Part shown: piece after piece, positions 49,808-57,641 of the stretch | Position numbering within the stretch: position 1 is the first letter of the stretch | Layout of the letters: every line of letters begins with the position of its first letter | NCBI RefSeq assembly: GCF_005845035.1 | Contig: NZ_SPFO01000011.1 | Coordinates: forward strand, 1-64,000 | Reading direction: 5' to 3' | From: Collinsella aerofaciens | GTDB taxonomy: Bacteria > Actinomycetota > Coriobacteriia > Coriobacteriales > Coriobacteriaceae | Length of the DNA stretch: 64,000 nucleotides | Made by a program: the position numbers and the translations under genes | The notes under the pieces: generated by a model | What the model saw: only the letters and a program-made list of their open reading frames with translations | What the model was told of the DNA's origin: nothing | Database searches by the model: none

Positions 49808-50995
49808 ATGTCGAGCCTCACCGGTAAGTCATTGAACCCTGTTATGAATCGCAGGAGCGTTATCGCGAGCGCAGCAGGTCTGGGGGCGATGTCCATTCTA
49901 GCTGGTTGCTCCTCCAACGGCGGCGACAGCGGTTCCGCTTCGAGCGACGCTTCGTTTAAGATCGGTACCATCGGCCCGCTGACCGGCGCCAACGCGTCCT
50001 ACGGCAAGTCCGTTACCCAGGGTGTCGAGCTTGGCTGCAAGGATTTCTCGACCAAGGAGCTGCCGCTTGCCAGCAAGGCCGAGGATGACCAGGCCGACGG
50101 CGAGAAGGCCGTCAACGCCTTCAACACCCTGCTCGACTGGGGCATGCAGGCCCTCGTCGGCCCGACCACCACGGGTGCGTCGGTCGCCGTTGCCGCCGAG
50201 TGCGGTAACGACCCCAAGACGTTCATGATCACCCCGTCCGCGTCCTCCGAGGACGTCACCGACGGCAAGGATTGCGTCTTCCAGGTTTGCTTCACCGACC
50301 CCAACCAGGGTGTCAACGCTGCCAAGTTCCTGGCGCAGAAGTATGCGGACGAGAAGTTCGTGCTGTTCTATAACTCCGGCGACGCCTATTCTTCGGGCAT
50401 CGCAGATTCCTTTAAGGCCCAGGCCGCTGAGTCCAAGCTCGAGATTGTTGACGAGGAGACCTTTAAGGACGACTCCGCCACGAGCTTTACCAACCAGCTG
50501 ACCAAGGCCAAGCAGGCCGGCGCCACCATGATCTTTGCGCCGATCTACTACACGCCGGCGTCCGTCCTGCTCAAGAACGCCAAGGACATGGGCTACGACG
50601 TCAAGATGATGGGCTGCGACGGCATGGACGGCATCCTGGGCGTTGAGGGCTTCGATACCTCTCTTGCTGAGGGTCTGCTGCTCATGACCCCGTTCTCCGC
50701 CGACGACGAGAAGAACGCCGACTTCGTTAACGCTTACAAGGATAAGTACGGCGATACCCCCGACCAGTTTGCCGCCGACGCCTACGACGGCGTGCACGCG
50801 GTGGCCGAGGCCGTCAAGGAGGCCGGTCTTGGTGTCGACGCCGATCCGACCGAGGTCGCCGAGAAGCTGTCCAAGGCTATGCTCAAGATTACCGTTGACG
50901 GTCTGACCGGCAAGCTCACCTGGAACGATAAGGGCCAGGTCCAGAAGGAGCCCACGGCGTACGTCATCACCGACGGCAAGTACGTACAGGCCTAA
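49808..50995 (+). CDS. livJ: branched-chain amino acid ABC substrate-binding lipoprotein LivJ
   Basis: A type I periplasmic-binding-fold lipoprotein. The signal peptide ends in the lipobox LAGC with lipidated Cys34, followed by a Gly/Ser linker. IGTIGPLTGANASYGKS and VGPTTTGASVAVA are ligand-fold signatures of Leu/Ile/Val receptors. The 395 residues are complete. ATG 49808 has GAGAGGAG. It heads livJHMGF. A decayed second copy lies upstream, so the locus once had two receptors. Confidence 0.93.
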   Translation: MSSLTGKSLNPVMNRRSVIASAAGLGAMSILAGCSSNGGDSGSASSDASFKIGTIGPLTGANASYGKSVTQGVELGCKDFSTKELPLASKAEDDQADGEKAVNAFNTLLDWGMQALVGPTTTGASVAVAAECGNDPKTFMITPSASSEDVTDGKDCVFQVCFTDPNQGVNAAKFLAQKYADEKFVLFYNSGDAYSSGIADSFKAQAAESKLEIVDEETFKDDSATSFTNQLTKAKQAGATMIFAPIYYTPASVLLKNAKDMGYDVKMMGCDGMDGILGVEGFDTSLAEGLLLMTPFSADDEKNADFVNAYKDKYGDTPDQFAADAYDGVHAVAEAVKEAGLGVDADPTEVAEKLSKAMLKITVDGLTGKLTWNDKGQVQKEPTAYVITDGKYVQA

Positions 50996-51134
50996 TTGGC
51001 CGCCTTACATAGAGCGGTTTTGATCCCAAGCAGGGGAGGTTTTGGCCTTCCCTGCTTGCTTGGTATCTAGGGACAGTGTAACGTCCCTGTTTCATACATT
51101 AACTGGAAACCTATTCGAAAGGGGGATGTGGAAC
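50996..51134 (+). other. livJ-livH spacer with GGGAC element
   Basis: AGGGAC and GTCCCT at 51069-51088 flank AGTGTAAC, a short hairpin of the same GGGAC type seen elsewhere in the window. Near 51020-51058 a looser AAGCAGGGGAGG...CTTCCCTGCTT hairpin could reduce read-through after the abundant receptor message. Confidence 0.5.
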
Positions 51135-52016
51135 ATGACGGTCTTTATCCAATACCTGGTCAACGGCCTGTCCATGGGCAGCGTCTACGCCATCATCGCG
51201 TTGGGCTACACCATGGTCTACGGTATCGCCAAGATGCTCAACTTCGCTCACGGCGATGTCATCATGGTCGGTGCCTATGTCTCGTTCTGCGCCACGTCGT
51301 ATCTCGGCCTCCCGGGCTGGGCATCTGTAGTTCTCTCTTGTGTGGTCTGCACGGTTCTCGGTGTTCTCATTGAGGGTCTGGCCTATAAGCCGCTGCGCCA
51401 AGCAGGCCCGCTGGCCGTTCTGATCACGGCCATCGGCGTGTCTTACTTCCTGCAGAACGCCGCGCAGCTTCTGTGGGGCGCCACGCCCAAGAACTTTACT
51501 TCGCTCGTCACCTTCCCGGTGCCGGAGTTCTTGGCCAAGTTTAACGTAAGCGCCGTCTCGCTCGTCACCATCGTCGCCTGCCTGGTTATCATGGCCGGCC
51601 TGATGTTCTTTACGGGCAAGACCAAGATGGGCAAAGCCATGCGTGCCGTGTCCGAGGACAAGGCCGCCGCTCAGCTCATGGGCATCAACGTCAACCGCAC
51701 CATCTCGATGACGTTTGCCATCGGCTCTGCCCTTGCCGCTATCGCCGGCGTGCTGCTGTGCTCCTACTCGCCGGTGCTGCAGCCCACGACGGGTGCCATG
51801 CCTGGCATCAAGGCCTTCGACGCCGCCGTCTTCGGTGGCATCGGCTCCATCCCCGGCGCCTTTGTCGGTGGCATTCTCATCGGCATCATCGAGGCGATGG
51901 CGCAGGCTTACATTTCCACGAGCCTTGCCAACTCCATCGTCTTTGGTGTTTTGATCATCGTCCTGCTCGTCAAGCCTGCCGGCCTCTTGGGCAAGTACGT
52001 CCCCGAGAAGGTGTAG
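51135..52016 (+). CDS. livH: branched-chain amino acid ABC permease LivH
   Basis: This 293-residue inner-membrane permease has about eight helices with the LivH start QYLVNGLSMGSVYAIIALGY and NFAHGDVIMVGAY. GKAMRAVSEDKAAAQLMGI is the cytoplasmic loop that contacts the ATPases. ATG 51135 has AAAGGGGG nine bases ahead and is preferred to 51042 and 51126. The next gene starts nine bases after its stop. Confidence 0.93.
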   Translation: MTVFIQYLVNGLSMGSVYAIIALGYTMVYGIAKMLNFAHGDVIMVGAYVSFCATSYLGLPGWASVVLSCVVCTVLGVLIEGLAYKPLRQAGPLAVLITAIGVSYFLQNAAQLLWGATPKNFTSLVTFPVPEFLAKFNVSAVSLVTIVACLVIMAGLMFFTGKTKMGKAMRAVSEDKAAAQLMGINVNRTISMTFAIGSALAAIAGVLLCSYSPVLQPTTGAMPGIKAFDAAVFGGIGSIPGAFVGGILIGIIEAMAQAYISTSLANSIVFGVLIIVLLVKPAGLLGKYVPEKV

Positions 52017-52025
52017 GTGAGCGTT

Positions 52026-53105
52026 ATGAAGTTTCTTAAAGACAAGCAGACGCGTCACGACTTTGTCACGTACGCCATGTGCGTTGTGGCGTTCGCCATC
52101 GTGTTCTTTATGCAGTCCAACCACATGATCCCGCGCATGATTGCCGGTCAGCTGGTTCCCATCACGGCCTATATCGTCATGGCCATCTCCCTTAACCTTG
52201 TCGTCGGCATCGCAGGCGACTTGTCGCTGGGCCACGCGGGCTTTATGAGCGTCGGTGCCTATACGGGCATCGTCACTGCCGTCGCGCTGGAGAGCACCGT
52301 TCCGTCCGATCCGATGCGTCTGATCATCAGCATTGTGGTCGGCGCTATCGCCGCTGCCATCTTGGGCTTCTTGATCGGTATTCCGGTCCTGCGCCTGAGC
52401 GGCGACTATCTGGCCATCGTGACCCTCGCTTTTGGCGAGATCATCAAAGAGATCGTCACCTGCCTCATTGTGGGCGTCGACTCCCGCGGCCTGCACGTGA
52501 TCTTTAACATCACGGGCAACTCTACGATTAACGACCTGCACCTGCTCGAGGACGGCACCGCCATCATCAAGGGCGCGCAGGGCGCATCGGGCGTGTCGAC
52601 CTATTCGACCTTCCTTGCCGGCGCCATCCTGGTCATGGTCGCGCTCGTGATCGTGCTCAACCTGGTTCGCAGCCGTACCGGCCGTGCCATTATGGCCGTG
52701 CGCGACAACAAGATTGCAGCCGAGTCCGTGGGCATCTCCGTCACCCAGTACCGCATGATTGCCTTTGTTGTTTCCGCTGCCCTCGCCGGTGCTGCCGGAG
52801 CCCTGTTCGGCGGTAACTTCTCGCAGCTTTCCGCCACTAAGTTTGACTTCAACACGTCGATCCTCATCCTGGTGTTCGTGGTCCTGGGCGGTCTGGGCAA
52901 TATGCGCGGCTCTGTCATCGCGGCGGCGTTGCTCACGGTGCTCCCCGAGCTGCTCCGTCAGTTCTCGGACTACCGCATGCTCATCTACGCTATCGTGCTG
53001 ATCCTGGTCATGATCTTTACCAACAACCCGCAGCTCAAGGCTTTCTTCGGTCGCATCAAGGACCGCTTTGCTTCCAAGAAGGAGGTGGCAGCCGATGCCC
53101 AGTAA
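52026..53105 (+). CDS. livM: branched-chain amino acid ABC permease LivM
   Basis: LivM is the partner permease of LivH. The 359 residues have about nine to ten helices. NLVVGIAGDLSLGHAGFMSVGAY and GRAIMAVRDNKIAAESVGI are family signatures. ATG 52026 has AGGTGA seven bases ahead and is preferred to GTG 52017. Its end overlaps livG by 11 bases. Confidence 0.93.
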   Translation: MKFLKDKQTRHDFVTYAMCVVAFAIVFFMQSNHMIPRMIAGQLVPITAYIVMAISLNLVVGIAGDLSLGHAGFMSVGAYTGIVTAVALESTVPSDPMRLIISIVVGAIAAAILGFLIGIPVLRLSGDYLAIVTLAFGEIIKEIVTCLIVGVDSRGLHVIFNITGNSTINDLHLLEDGTAIIKGAQGASGVSTYSTFLAGAILVMVALVIVLNLVRSRTGRAIMAVRDNKIAAESVGISVTQYRMIAFVVSAALAGAAGALFGGNFSQLSATKFDFNTSILILVFVVLGGLGNMRGSVIAAALLTVLPELLRQFSDYRMLIYAIVLILVMIFTNNPQLKAFFGRIKDRFASKKEVAADAQ

Positions 53106-53955
53106 ATTTGAGTTCAACAAGGGCAAGATGGTCCCGTATCCTTCTGGCGCCATCGTTCCCGACCGTGACCTGGGCGAGCGCCCGGCACTCGAGTGCATCC
53201 ACCTGGGCATTGAGTTCGGTGGCCTTAAGGCAGTCGATGACTTTAGCCTGACTATCGGCAAGACCGAGATCGCCGGTCTCATCGGCCCCAACGGTGCCGG
53301 CAAGACCACGGTCTTCAACCTGCTCACCAAGGTGTACCAGCCTACGCACGGCACCATCCTGCTCGATGGTGAGGACACCTCGGGCAAGTCGGTCTACCAG
53401 GTCAACCGCATGGGTATTGCCCGTACGTTCCAGAACATTCGCCTGTTCAACACCATGACGGTGGAGGACAACGTTAAGGTCGGCCTGCACAACCAGGAGC
53501 GCTACTCCGGCTTTGAGGGCGTGCTGCGCCTGCCGACGTATTGGAAGCACGAGAAGGCCGCCCACGAGCGCGCCATGGAGCTACTGTCCATTTTTGACAT
53601 GGAGCACCTGGCAAACGAGCAGGCCGGATCGCTGCCTTACGGCGCTCAGCGTCGTCTGGAAATCGTCCGCGCGCTTGCCACCAACCCCAAGCTGCTGCTG
53701 CTCGACGAGCCTGCCGCCGGCATGAACCCGTCCGAGACCGCGGAGCTCATGGAGAACATCGTTAAGATTCGCGACACCTTCGGCATCGCCATCATGCTTA
53801 TCGAGCACGACATGTCGCTCGTCATGAATATATGCGAGGGTATCTGCGTGCTTAACTTTGGCAAGGTCATCGCCAAGGGCACGGCCGAGGAGATCCAGAA
53901 CAACGACGCCGTTATCGAGGCGTATCTGGGCAAGCAGGATAAGGGGGAGAACTAA
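53095..53955 (+). CDS. livG: branched-chain amino acid ABC ATPase LivG
   Basis: Walker A GPNGAGKT near residue 65, Q-loop RTFQNIRLF, a signature variant LPYGAQRRLEIVRAL and Walker B LLLLDEPAAGMNP identify an ABC ATPase of the LivG type, 286 residues. An N-terminal extension of ~25 residues precedes the domain. ATG 53095 has AAGGAGGTGG. livF starts at the base after its stop codon. Confidence 0.95.
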   Translation: MPSKFEFNKGKMVPYPSGAIVPDRDLGERPALECIHLGIEFGGLKAVDDFSLTIGKTEIAGLIGPNGAGKTTVFNLLTKVYQPTHGTILLDGEDTSGKSVYQVNRMGIARTFQNIRLFNTMTVEDNVKVGLHNQERYSGFEGVLRLPTYWKHEKAAHERAMELLSIFDMEHLANEQAGSLPYGAQRRLEIVRALATNPKLLLLDEPAAGMNPSETAELMENIVKIRDTFGIAIMLIEHDMSLVMNICEGICVLNFGKVIAKGTAEEIQNNDAVIEAYLGKQDKGEN

Positions 53956-54669
53956 ATGGCAGAGCCGATGCTTTCCGTCTACAACATCAACGTCTGGTAC
54001 GGCGCTATCCACGCCATCAAGGACATCTCCTTTAACGTCAACGAGGGCGAGATCGTGGCCCTGATCGGTGCGAACGGTGCCGGCAAGTCCACAACGCTCA
54101 AGACTGTCTCGGGCCTGCTGCGCTCCAAGACCGGCTCCATCAAGTTTATGGGCGAGGACATTACCCATACGCCTGCCGACAAGCTGGTGGGCAAGGGCCT
54201 GGCTCAGGTCCCCGAGGGCCGTCGTGCCTTTTTGCAGATGGCGGTCGAGGAGAACTTGGAGATGGGCGCCTACACGCAGCCCAAGTCCACGGTGGCTCCG
54301 GGCCTGGAGCGCGTCTACGAGCAGTTCCCGCGCCTGAAGGAACGTCGTCGCCAGGTCGCCGGCACCCTTTCAGGCGGCGAGCAGCAGATGCTCGTTATGG
54401 GGCGCGCCCTTATGAGTAACCCCAAACTGCTCATGCTCGACGAGCCTTCCATGGGTCTGGCACCGATTCTGATCGAACAGATCTTCCAGATTGTCGAGGA
54501 CTTGTACAAGGCCGGTACCACGGTGCTTCTGGTCGAGCAAAACGCGCAGATGGCGCTTTCCATCGCCACACGCGGTTACGTGCTCGAGACCGGCAAGATC
54601 ACCATGACCGGCACCGGCCAAGAGCTCCTGCATGACGACAACGTCCGCAAAGCCTACCTCGGAGGCTAA
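53956..54669 (+). CDS. livF: branched-chain amino acid ABC ATPase LivF
   Basis: LivF is the second ATPase of the transporter: Walker A GANGAGKST near 38-46, signature LSGGEQQMLVMGRAL and Walker B LLMLDEPSMGLAP. The 237 residues are the usual length. It is the last gene of livJHMGF and is followed by a strong terminator. Confidence 0.96.
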   Translation: MAEPMLSVYNINVWYGAIHAIKDISFNVNEGEIVALIGANGAGKSTTLKTVSGLLRSKTGSIKFMGEDITHTPADKLVGKGLAQVPEGRRAFLQMAVEENLEMGAYTQPKSTVAPGLERVYEQFPRLKERRRQVAGTLSGGEQQMLVMGRALMSNPKLLMLDEPSMGLAPILIEQIFQIVEDLYKAGTTVLLVEQNAQMALSIATRGYVLETGKITMTGTGQELLHDDNVRKAYLGG

Positions 54670-54678
54670 CCCACCTAA

Positions 54679-54719
54679 CAAAAGGGGCGCTGACTATCTC
54701 AGTCAGCGCCCCTTTTTAA
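54679..54719 (+). terminator. terminator of the liv operon
   Basis: AAAAGGGGCGCTGACT and AGTCAGCGCCCCTTTT pair around ATCTC and run into TTTTTAAG. It lies ten bases past livF. Confidence 0.92.
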
Positions 54720-54787
54720 GTTGCGGTGAAATAGGGACTGAATACGGGCTCCAGAGGCCAAAAGAGTCCCTATTCCACCGCAACTTC
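54717..54787. repeat. GGGACT-type palindrome after the liv operon
   Basis: GTTGCGGTGAAATAGGGACT and AGTCCCTATTCCACCGCAAC are near-perfect 20-base arms around a ~29-base loop. It follows the terminator directly and belongs to the GGGAC-core set. Confidence 0.75.
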
Positions 54788-54844
54788 ATGGGGATGTGTG
54801 ACAATGCCCGTCGGAAAACATCTGCTGTCTTTGGGGGTCTATCT

Positions 54845-55522
54845 ATGCTGTACGAGTTTTGTGCCGAGAACTTTGAGCGGGTGCCGGCGGCTATCGATGC
54901 CGGTGCAAGGCGTATCGAGCTGTGCGACAACCTTGCCGTTGGTGGCACCACGCCTTCGGCCGGCGTTATCAGCGCTACGACCAACTATGCCCACGAGCAC
55001 GATGCACGGGTGATGTGCATGATTCGCCCGCGTGGCGGCGACTTTCACTACAACCAGGACGAGTTGCGTATGATGGAGATGGACCTGGGCCTTGCCGTGA
55101 GCGCCGGCGTTGACGGCTTGGTCTTTGGCTGCTGCAAGCCCTGCGCTGGCGGATGGGCACTCGACGAGCTTACGTTGGGCGCTCTCGTGATGGCTGCGGG
55201 CTGCGCGACCGAGGAATGCAAGCGTGAGCCCATCGACATCACCTTCCACATGGCGTTTGATCAGCTCTCGCCCGAGGCTCAGCTCGACGCGATTGACATA
55301 CTCGCCGACTGCGGCATCACACGCATCCTGACGCATGGTGGCGCTGCCGGTACGCCGATCGAGGACAACTTCGAAAACCTGGCCCGCTTGATCGAGTATG
55401 CGGGCGACCGCTTGACCATCCTTCCCGGCGGCGGCATTTCCACGGTCAGCCGCGATACCGTGGCGGCGGCACTGGGCGTCTCCGAGCTCCATGGCACCAA
55501 GATTGTGCCGCTGGAGGTATAA
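54845..55522 (+). CDS. cutC: CutC family protein
   Basis: The 225-residue TIM-barrel protein begins LYEFCAENFERVPAAIDAGA and contains RIELCDNLAVGGTTPS, MIRPRGGDFHY and HMAFDQ, the CutC signatures. CutC was named for copper homeostasis, but a direct copper role is disputed and an enzymatic function is likely. ATG 54845 has TTGGGGGTC upstream. The next gene follows three bases later, so they are co-transcribed. Confidence 0.92.
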   Translation: MLYEFCAENFERVPAAIDAGARRIELCDNLAVGGTTPSAGVISATTNYAHEHDARVMCMIRPRGGDFHYNQDELRMMEMDLGLAVSAGVDGLVFGCCKPCAGGWALDELTLGALVMAAGCATEECKREPIDITFHMAFDQLSPEAQLDAIDILADCGITRILTHGGAAGTPIEDNFENLARLIEYAGDRLTILPGGGISTVSRDTVAAALGVSELHGTKIVPLEV

Positions 55523-55525
55523 CCC

Positions 55526-56323
55526 GTGACGCTGGCATTTGACGTTCAGCAGGCGAACGGTAAGCCCGACGACAACCGTCGTCCCGGCACCGCGTGCCCC
55601 TTTTGCGATACAGAAGGGCTCACCGACATCATTCGCTGTGATGGCGATTGCATTTGGCTCGAGAATAAGTTCAAGACCCTGCGCGCCACCCGTCAAACCG
55701 TGCTGATCGAGTCGGCCGATCACGATGCCGACCTGGTGACCTATGAGCCGGATGAACTCCACCATGTGATGCGGTTTGCCCTGGGTTGCTGGCAGCAGAT
55801 GATCGATTCACAGCAGTATCGAAGCGTGCTCATGTACAAGAACAAGGGTCCGCTCTCGGGCGGTAGCCTCGTTCATCCGCACATGCAGATTGTGGGTTTG
55901 GAGCAGGAAGACGGCTATGCTTCGCTGGCTTCCGCCAATTTCGAAGGCATCAATGTCTGGCAACAGGGGAGGATCTCGGCCAACATCTCAACCGAACCCA
56001 TCATGGGGTTCTTTGAGATCAACGTTTCAGCCCCGCAGGGAATCGCTGCCAGCGATGACACGAGAGACCAAGCCGAGGCGGATCTCTTCGCCGATGCGAT
56101 CCAGGTAGCTCTGCGCTATATCCTGAACGAGCACCACGGTGGTCGCGCAGAGTCGTACAACCTGTTCTTCTATCACCTGGGCGGTCGGACCATTGCCAAG
56201 GCGCTGCCACGTTGGGTGGTTTCGCCCTACTTTGTCGGCTATCGTTTGGCCCAGGTCAATGCTGAGACCACGCTCGATGTCGATGCTGAGCGCCTGCGTG
56301 CGCATCTGGAAACGCTCGTATAG
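55526..56323 (+). CDS. HIT/GalT-like protein (DUF4931 type)
   Basis: The protein has an early CPFC zinc-type motif (near 24-27) and HPHMQI near 117, the histidine-triad-type active site of nucleotidyltransferases related to GalT, with YNLFFYHLG later. It matches the DUF4931 family in layout, 265 residues. It probably acts on a nucleotide ester, unknown in detail. GTG 55526 has GGAGG upstream within the cutC end. Confidence 0.75.
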   Translation: MTLAFDVQQANGKPDDNRRPGTACPFCDTEGLTDIIRCDGDCIWLENKFKTLRATRQTVLIESADHDADLVTYEPDELHHVMRFALGCWQQMIDSQQYRSVLMYKNKGPLSGGSLVHPHMQIVGLEQEDGYASLASANFEGINVWQQGRISANISTEPIMGFFEINVSAPQGIAASDDTRDQAEADLFADAIQVALRYILNEHHGGRAESYNLFFYHLGGRTIAKALPRWVVSPYFVGYRLAQVNAETTLDVDAERLRAHLETLV

Positions 56324-56353
56324 CAAGACTAACACCCGCGTAATGCGGACAGT

Positions 56354-57352
56354 CTAGCGTGCCATGGCGTCGCGGCCGGCTTCGACGCGCTTGCGCTGGG
56401 CGGCGCGCTCCTCGCCGGTCAGACGCTCAAAGAGATGCCCGATAAGCGAGGCGAGTACCTGCTGAAACAGCGTTCCGCACATGACGGGAAACACGACTTC
56501 GCCCGGAAAGTACTGCGTGGCGATGACGGCGCCCGAAGAGATGTTACGCATGCCGCAGGTAAAGCACATGGTGGTCGTCTCGCTATATGGCAGATGCAGC
56601 GCATGGGCGACCAGAAAACCGACGACAAAGCCACTGATGGCGAAGACCAAAATAAAGAGGGCGACTTCCAAGCGCACCGCGTTCATGTGCAGCACGTACT
56701 CGCTCATGGCGGTGGAGTTGGAGGCGATAACGCCCATCATCATGAATTTGCAGGCGGGCGAGAGCACGGGGGAGAGTTTTTCGTGCCCCCATCCGCGCGT
56801 GAGCTCGTTGATCACGATGCCGAGCACGGCGGGGATGGCGATCATAAAGGCCATGTCTTGCATCATGCTCGGCACATCGATCGAGACGGTGGCGCCCAGC
56901 AGGAGCTTGAGCGTGAGCGGAATCGTCACAGGGGAGATAACCGAGGACGTCAGGATGATGGTGAGCGCGAGCGGGCCGTTGCCGCCGAACATGCTAATCC
57001 ACATAAAGGCAGTGACCGCCACGGGTACGCTGTACTCGAGCACGATGCCGCAGACAAGGTTGGGGTTGGAGCCAAAGAAGAGTGACCCTATGGCATACGC
57101 CGCGATGGGAATAAGCACTGCCGAGACCAGCAGCGCCAAAATCAGATGCAGGGGACGGTGGAACACCTCAGCCACCTGGTGGAAGGTGTTGCTGAGCGCG
57201 CCTTGGAACGTCATAAAGGCAAACAGGGTGGGAACGATGGGCTTGAGAACGCCGATCTGCTGAGGAAAGAGCACGCCGAGCGCCACGCAAATCGGAACGA
57301 TGACCTGCATATGTCCTGCGAGAAATTTGCCCAGTCCAACCCATTGCTTCAT
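56354..57352 (-). CDS. bile acid:sodium symporter (BASS) family transporter
   Basis: Nine to ten membrane helices in 332 residues, with SBF-family features VLEYSVPVAVTAFMWISMF and TCGMRNISSGAV, the crossing-helix motif of the fold. The family moves bile acids, pantoate, keto acids and others with sodium, so the name does not prove bile acid transport. ATG 57352 has only a weak ribosome site. It is divergent from the recJ gene. Confidence 0.87.
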   Translation of the reverse strand: MKQWVGLGKFLAGHMQVIVPICVALGVLFPQQIGVLKPIVPTLFAFMTFQGALSNTFHQVAEVFHRPLHLILALLVSAVLIPIAAYAIGSLFFGSNPNLVCGIVLEYSVPVAVTAFMWISMFGGNGPLALTIILTSSVISPVTIPLTLKLLLGATVSIDVPSMMQDMAFMIAIPAVLGIVINELTRGWGHEKLSPVLSPACKFMMMGVIASNSTAMSEYVLHMNAVRLEVALFILVFAISGFVVGFLVAHALHLPYSETTTMCFTCGMRNISSGAVIATQYFPGEVVFPVMCGTLFQQVLASLIGHLFERLTGEERAAQRKRVEAGRDAMAR

Positions 57353-57490
57353 ATGCTCTTGTGACTCCCTTTGCTCGTGAATCCGTTTTGAATGGATATG
57401 CTAGACGCTCGCATGCGTCCGTGTGGCTGAAACGCTCGATTATTTCGAGGCTATTACCGCCCTCGTTTATCGAAACCACGGCGTGCTGGA

Positions 57491-57519
57491 TGTTGTGCGT
57501 CCGCGCTGCACGGTATAAT
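57491..57519 (+). promoter_or_regulatory. promoter of the recJ-helicase gene
   Basis: A consensus TATAAT is at 57514-57519. TGTTGT at 57491-57496 (17-base spacer) or TTGTGC at 57493-57498 (15-base spacer) may serve as the -35. A transcript starting near 57527 would have a ~100-base leader containing a short reading frame. Confidence 0.55.
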
Positions 57520-57575
57520 AAATCCGTTCAACAGATCTGCCTGCCGAAGCGGGCATGCACAGAGGACTCATCGCT

Positions 57576-57641
57576 ATGAACCGTGAGAGGTATCGCGGCG
57601 ACCTGCCCCTATCGGGGGTGGGCGCCTATGTCATCGCTTAA
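57576..57641 (+). CDS. possible 21-codon leader peptide overlapping recJ
   Basis: ATG 57576, with AGAGGA upstream, encodes MNRERYRGDLPLSGVGAYVI plus Ala and stops at 57639, overlapping the recJ start by 14 bases in another frame. It may couple translation of recJ or be chance. Confidence 0.3.
   Translation: MNRERYRGDLPLSGVGAYVIA

Noticed and set aside
51111-53387. 758-residue minus-strand frame opposite livH-livM-livG
   Set aside because: It crosses three well-supported opposite-strand genes and reads as low-complexity Asp/His/Gly/Arg, typical of an antisense shadow. The same holds for the long frames at 40713-43175 and 57946-59688.
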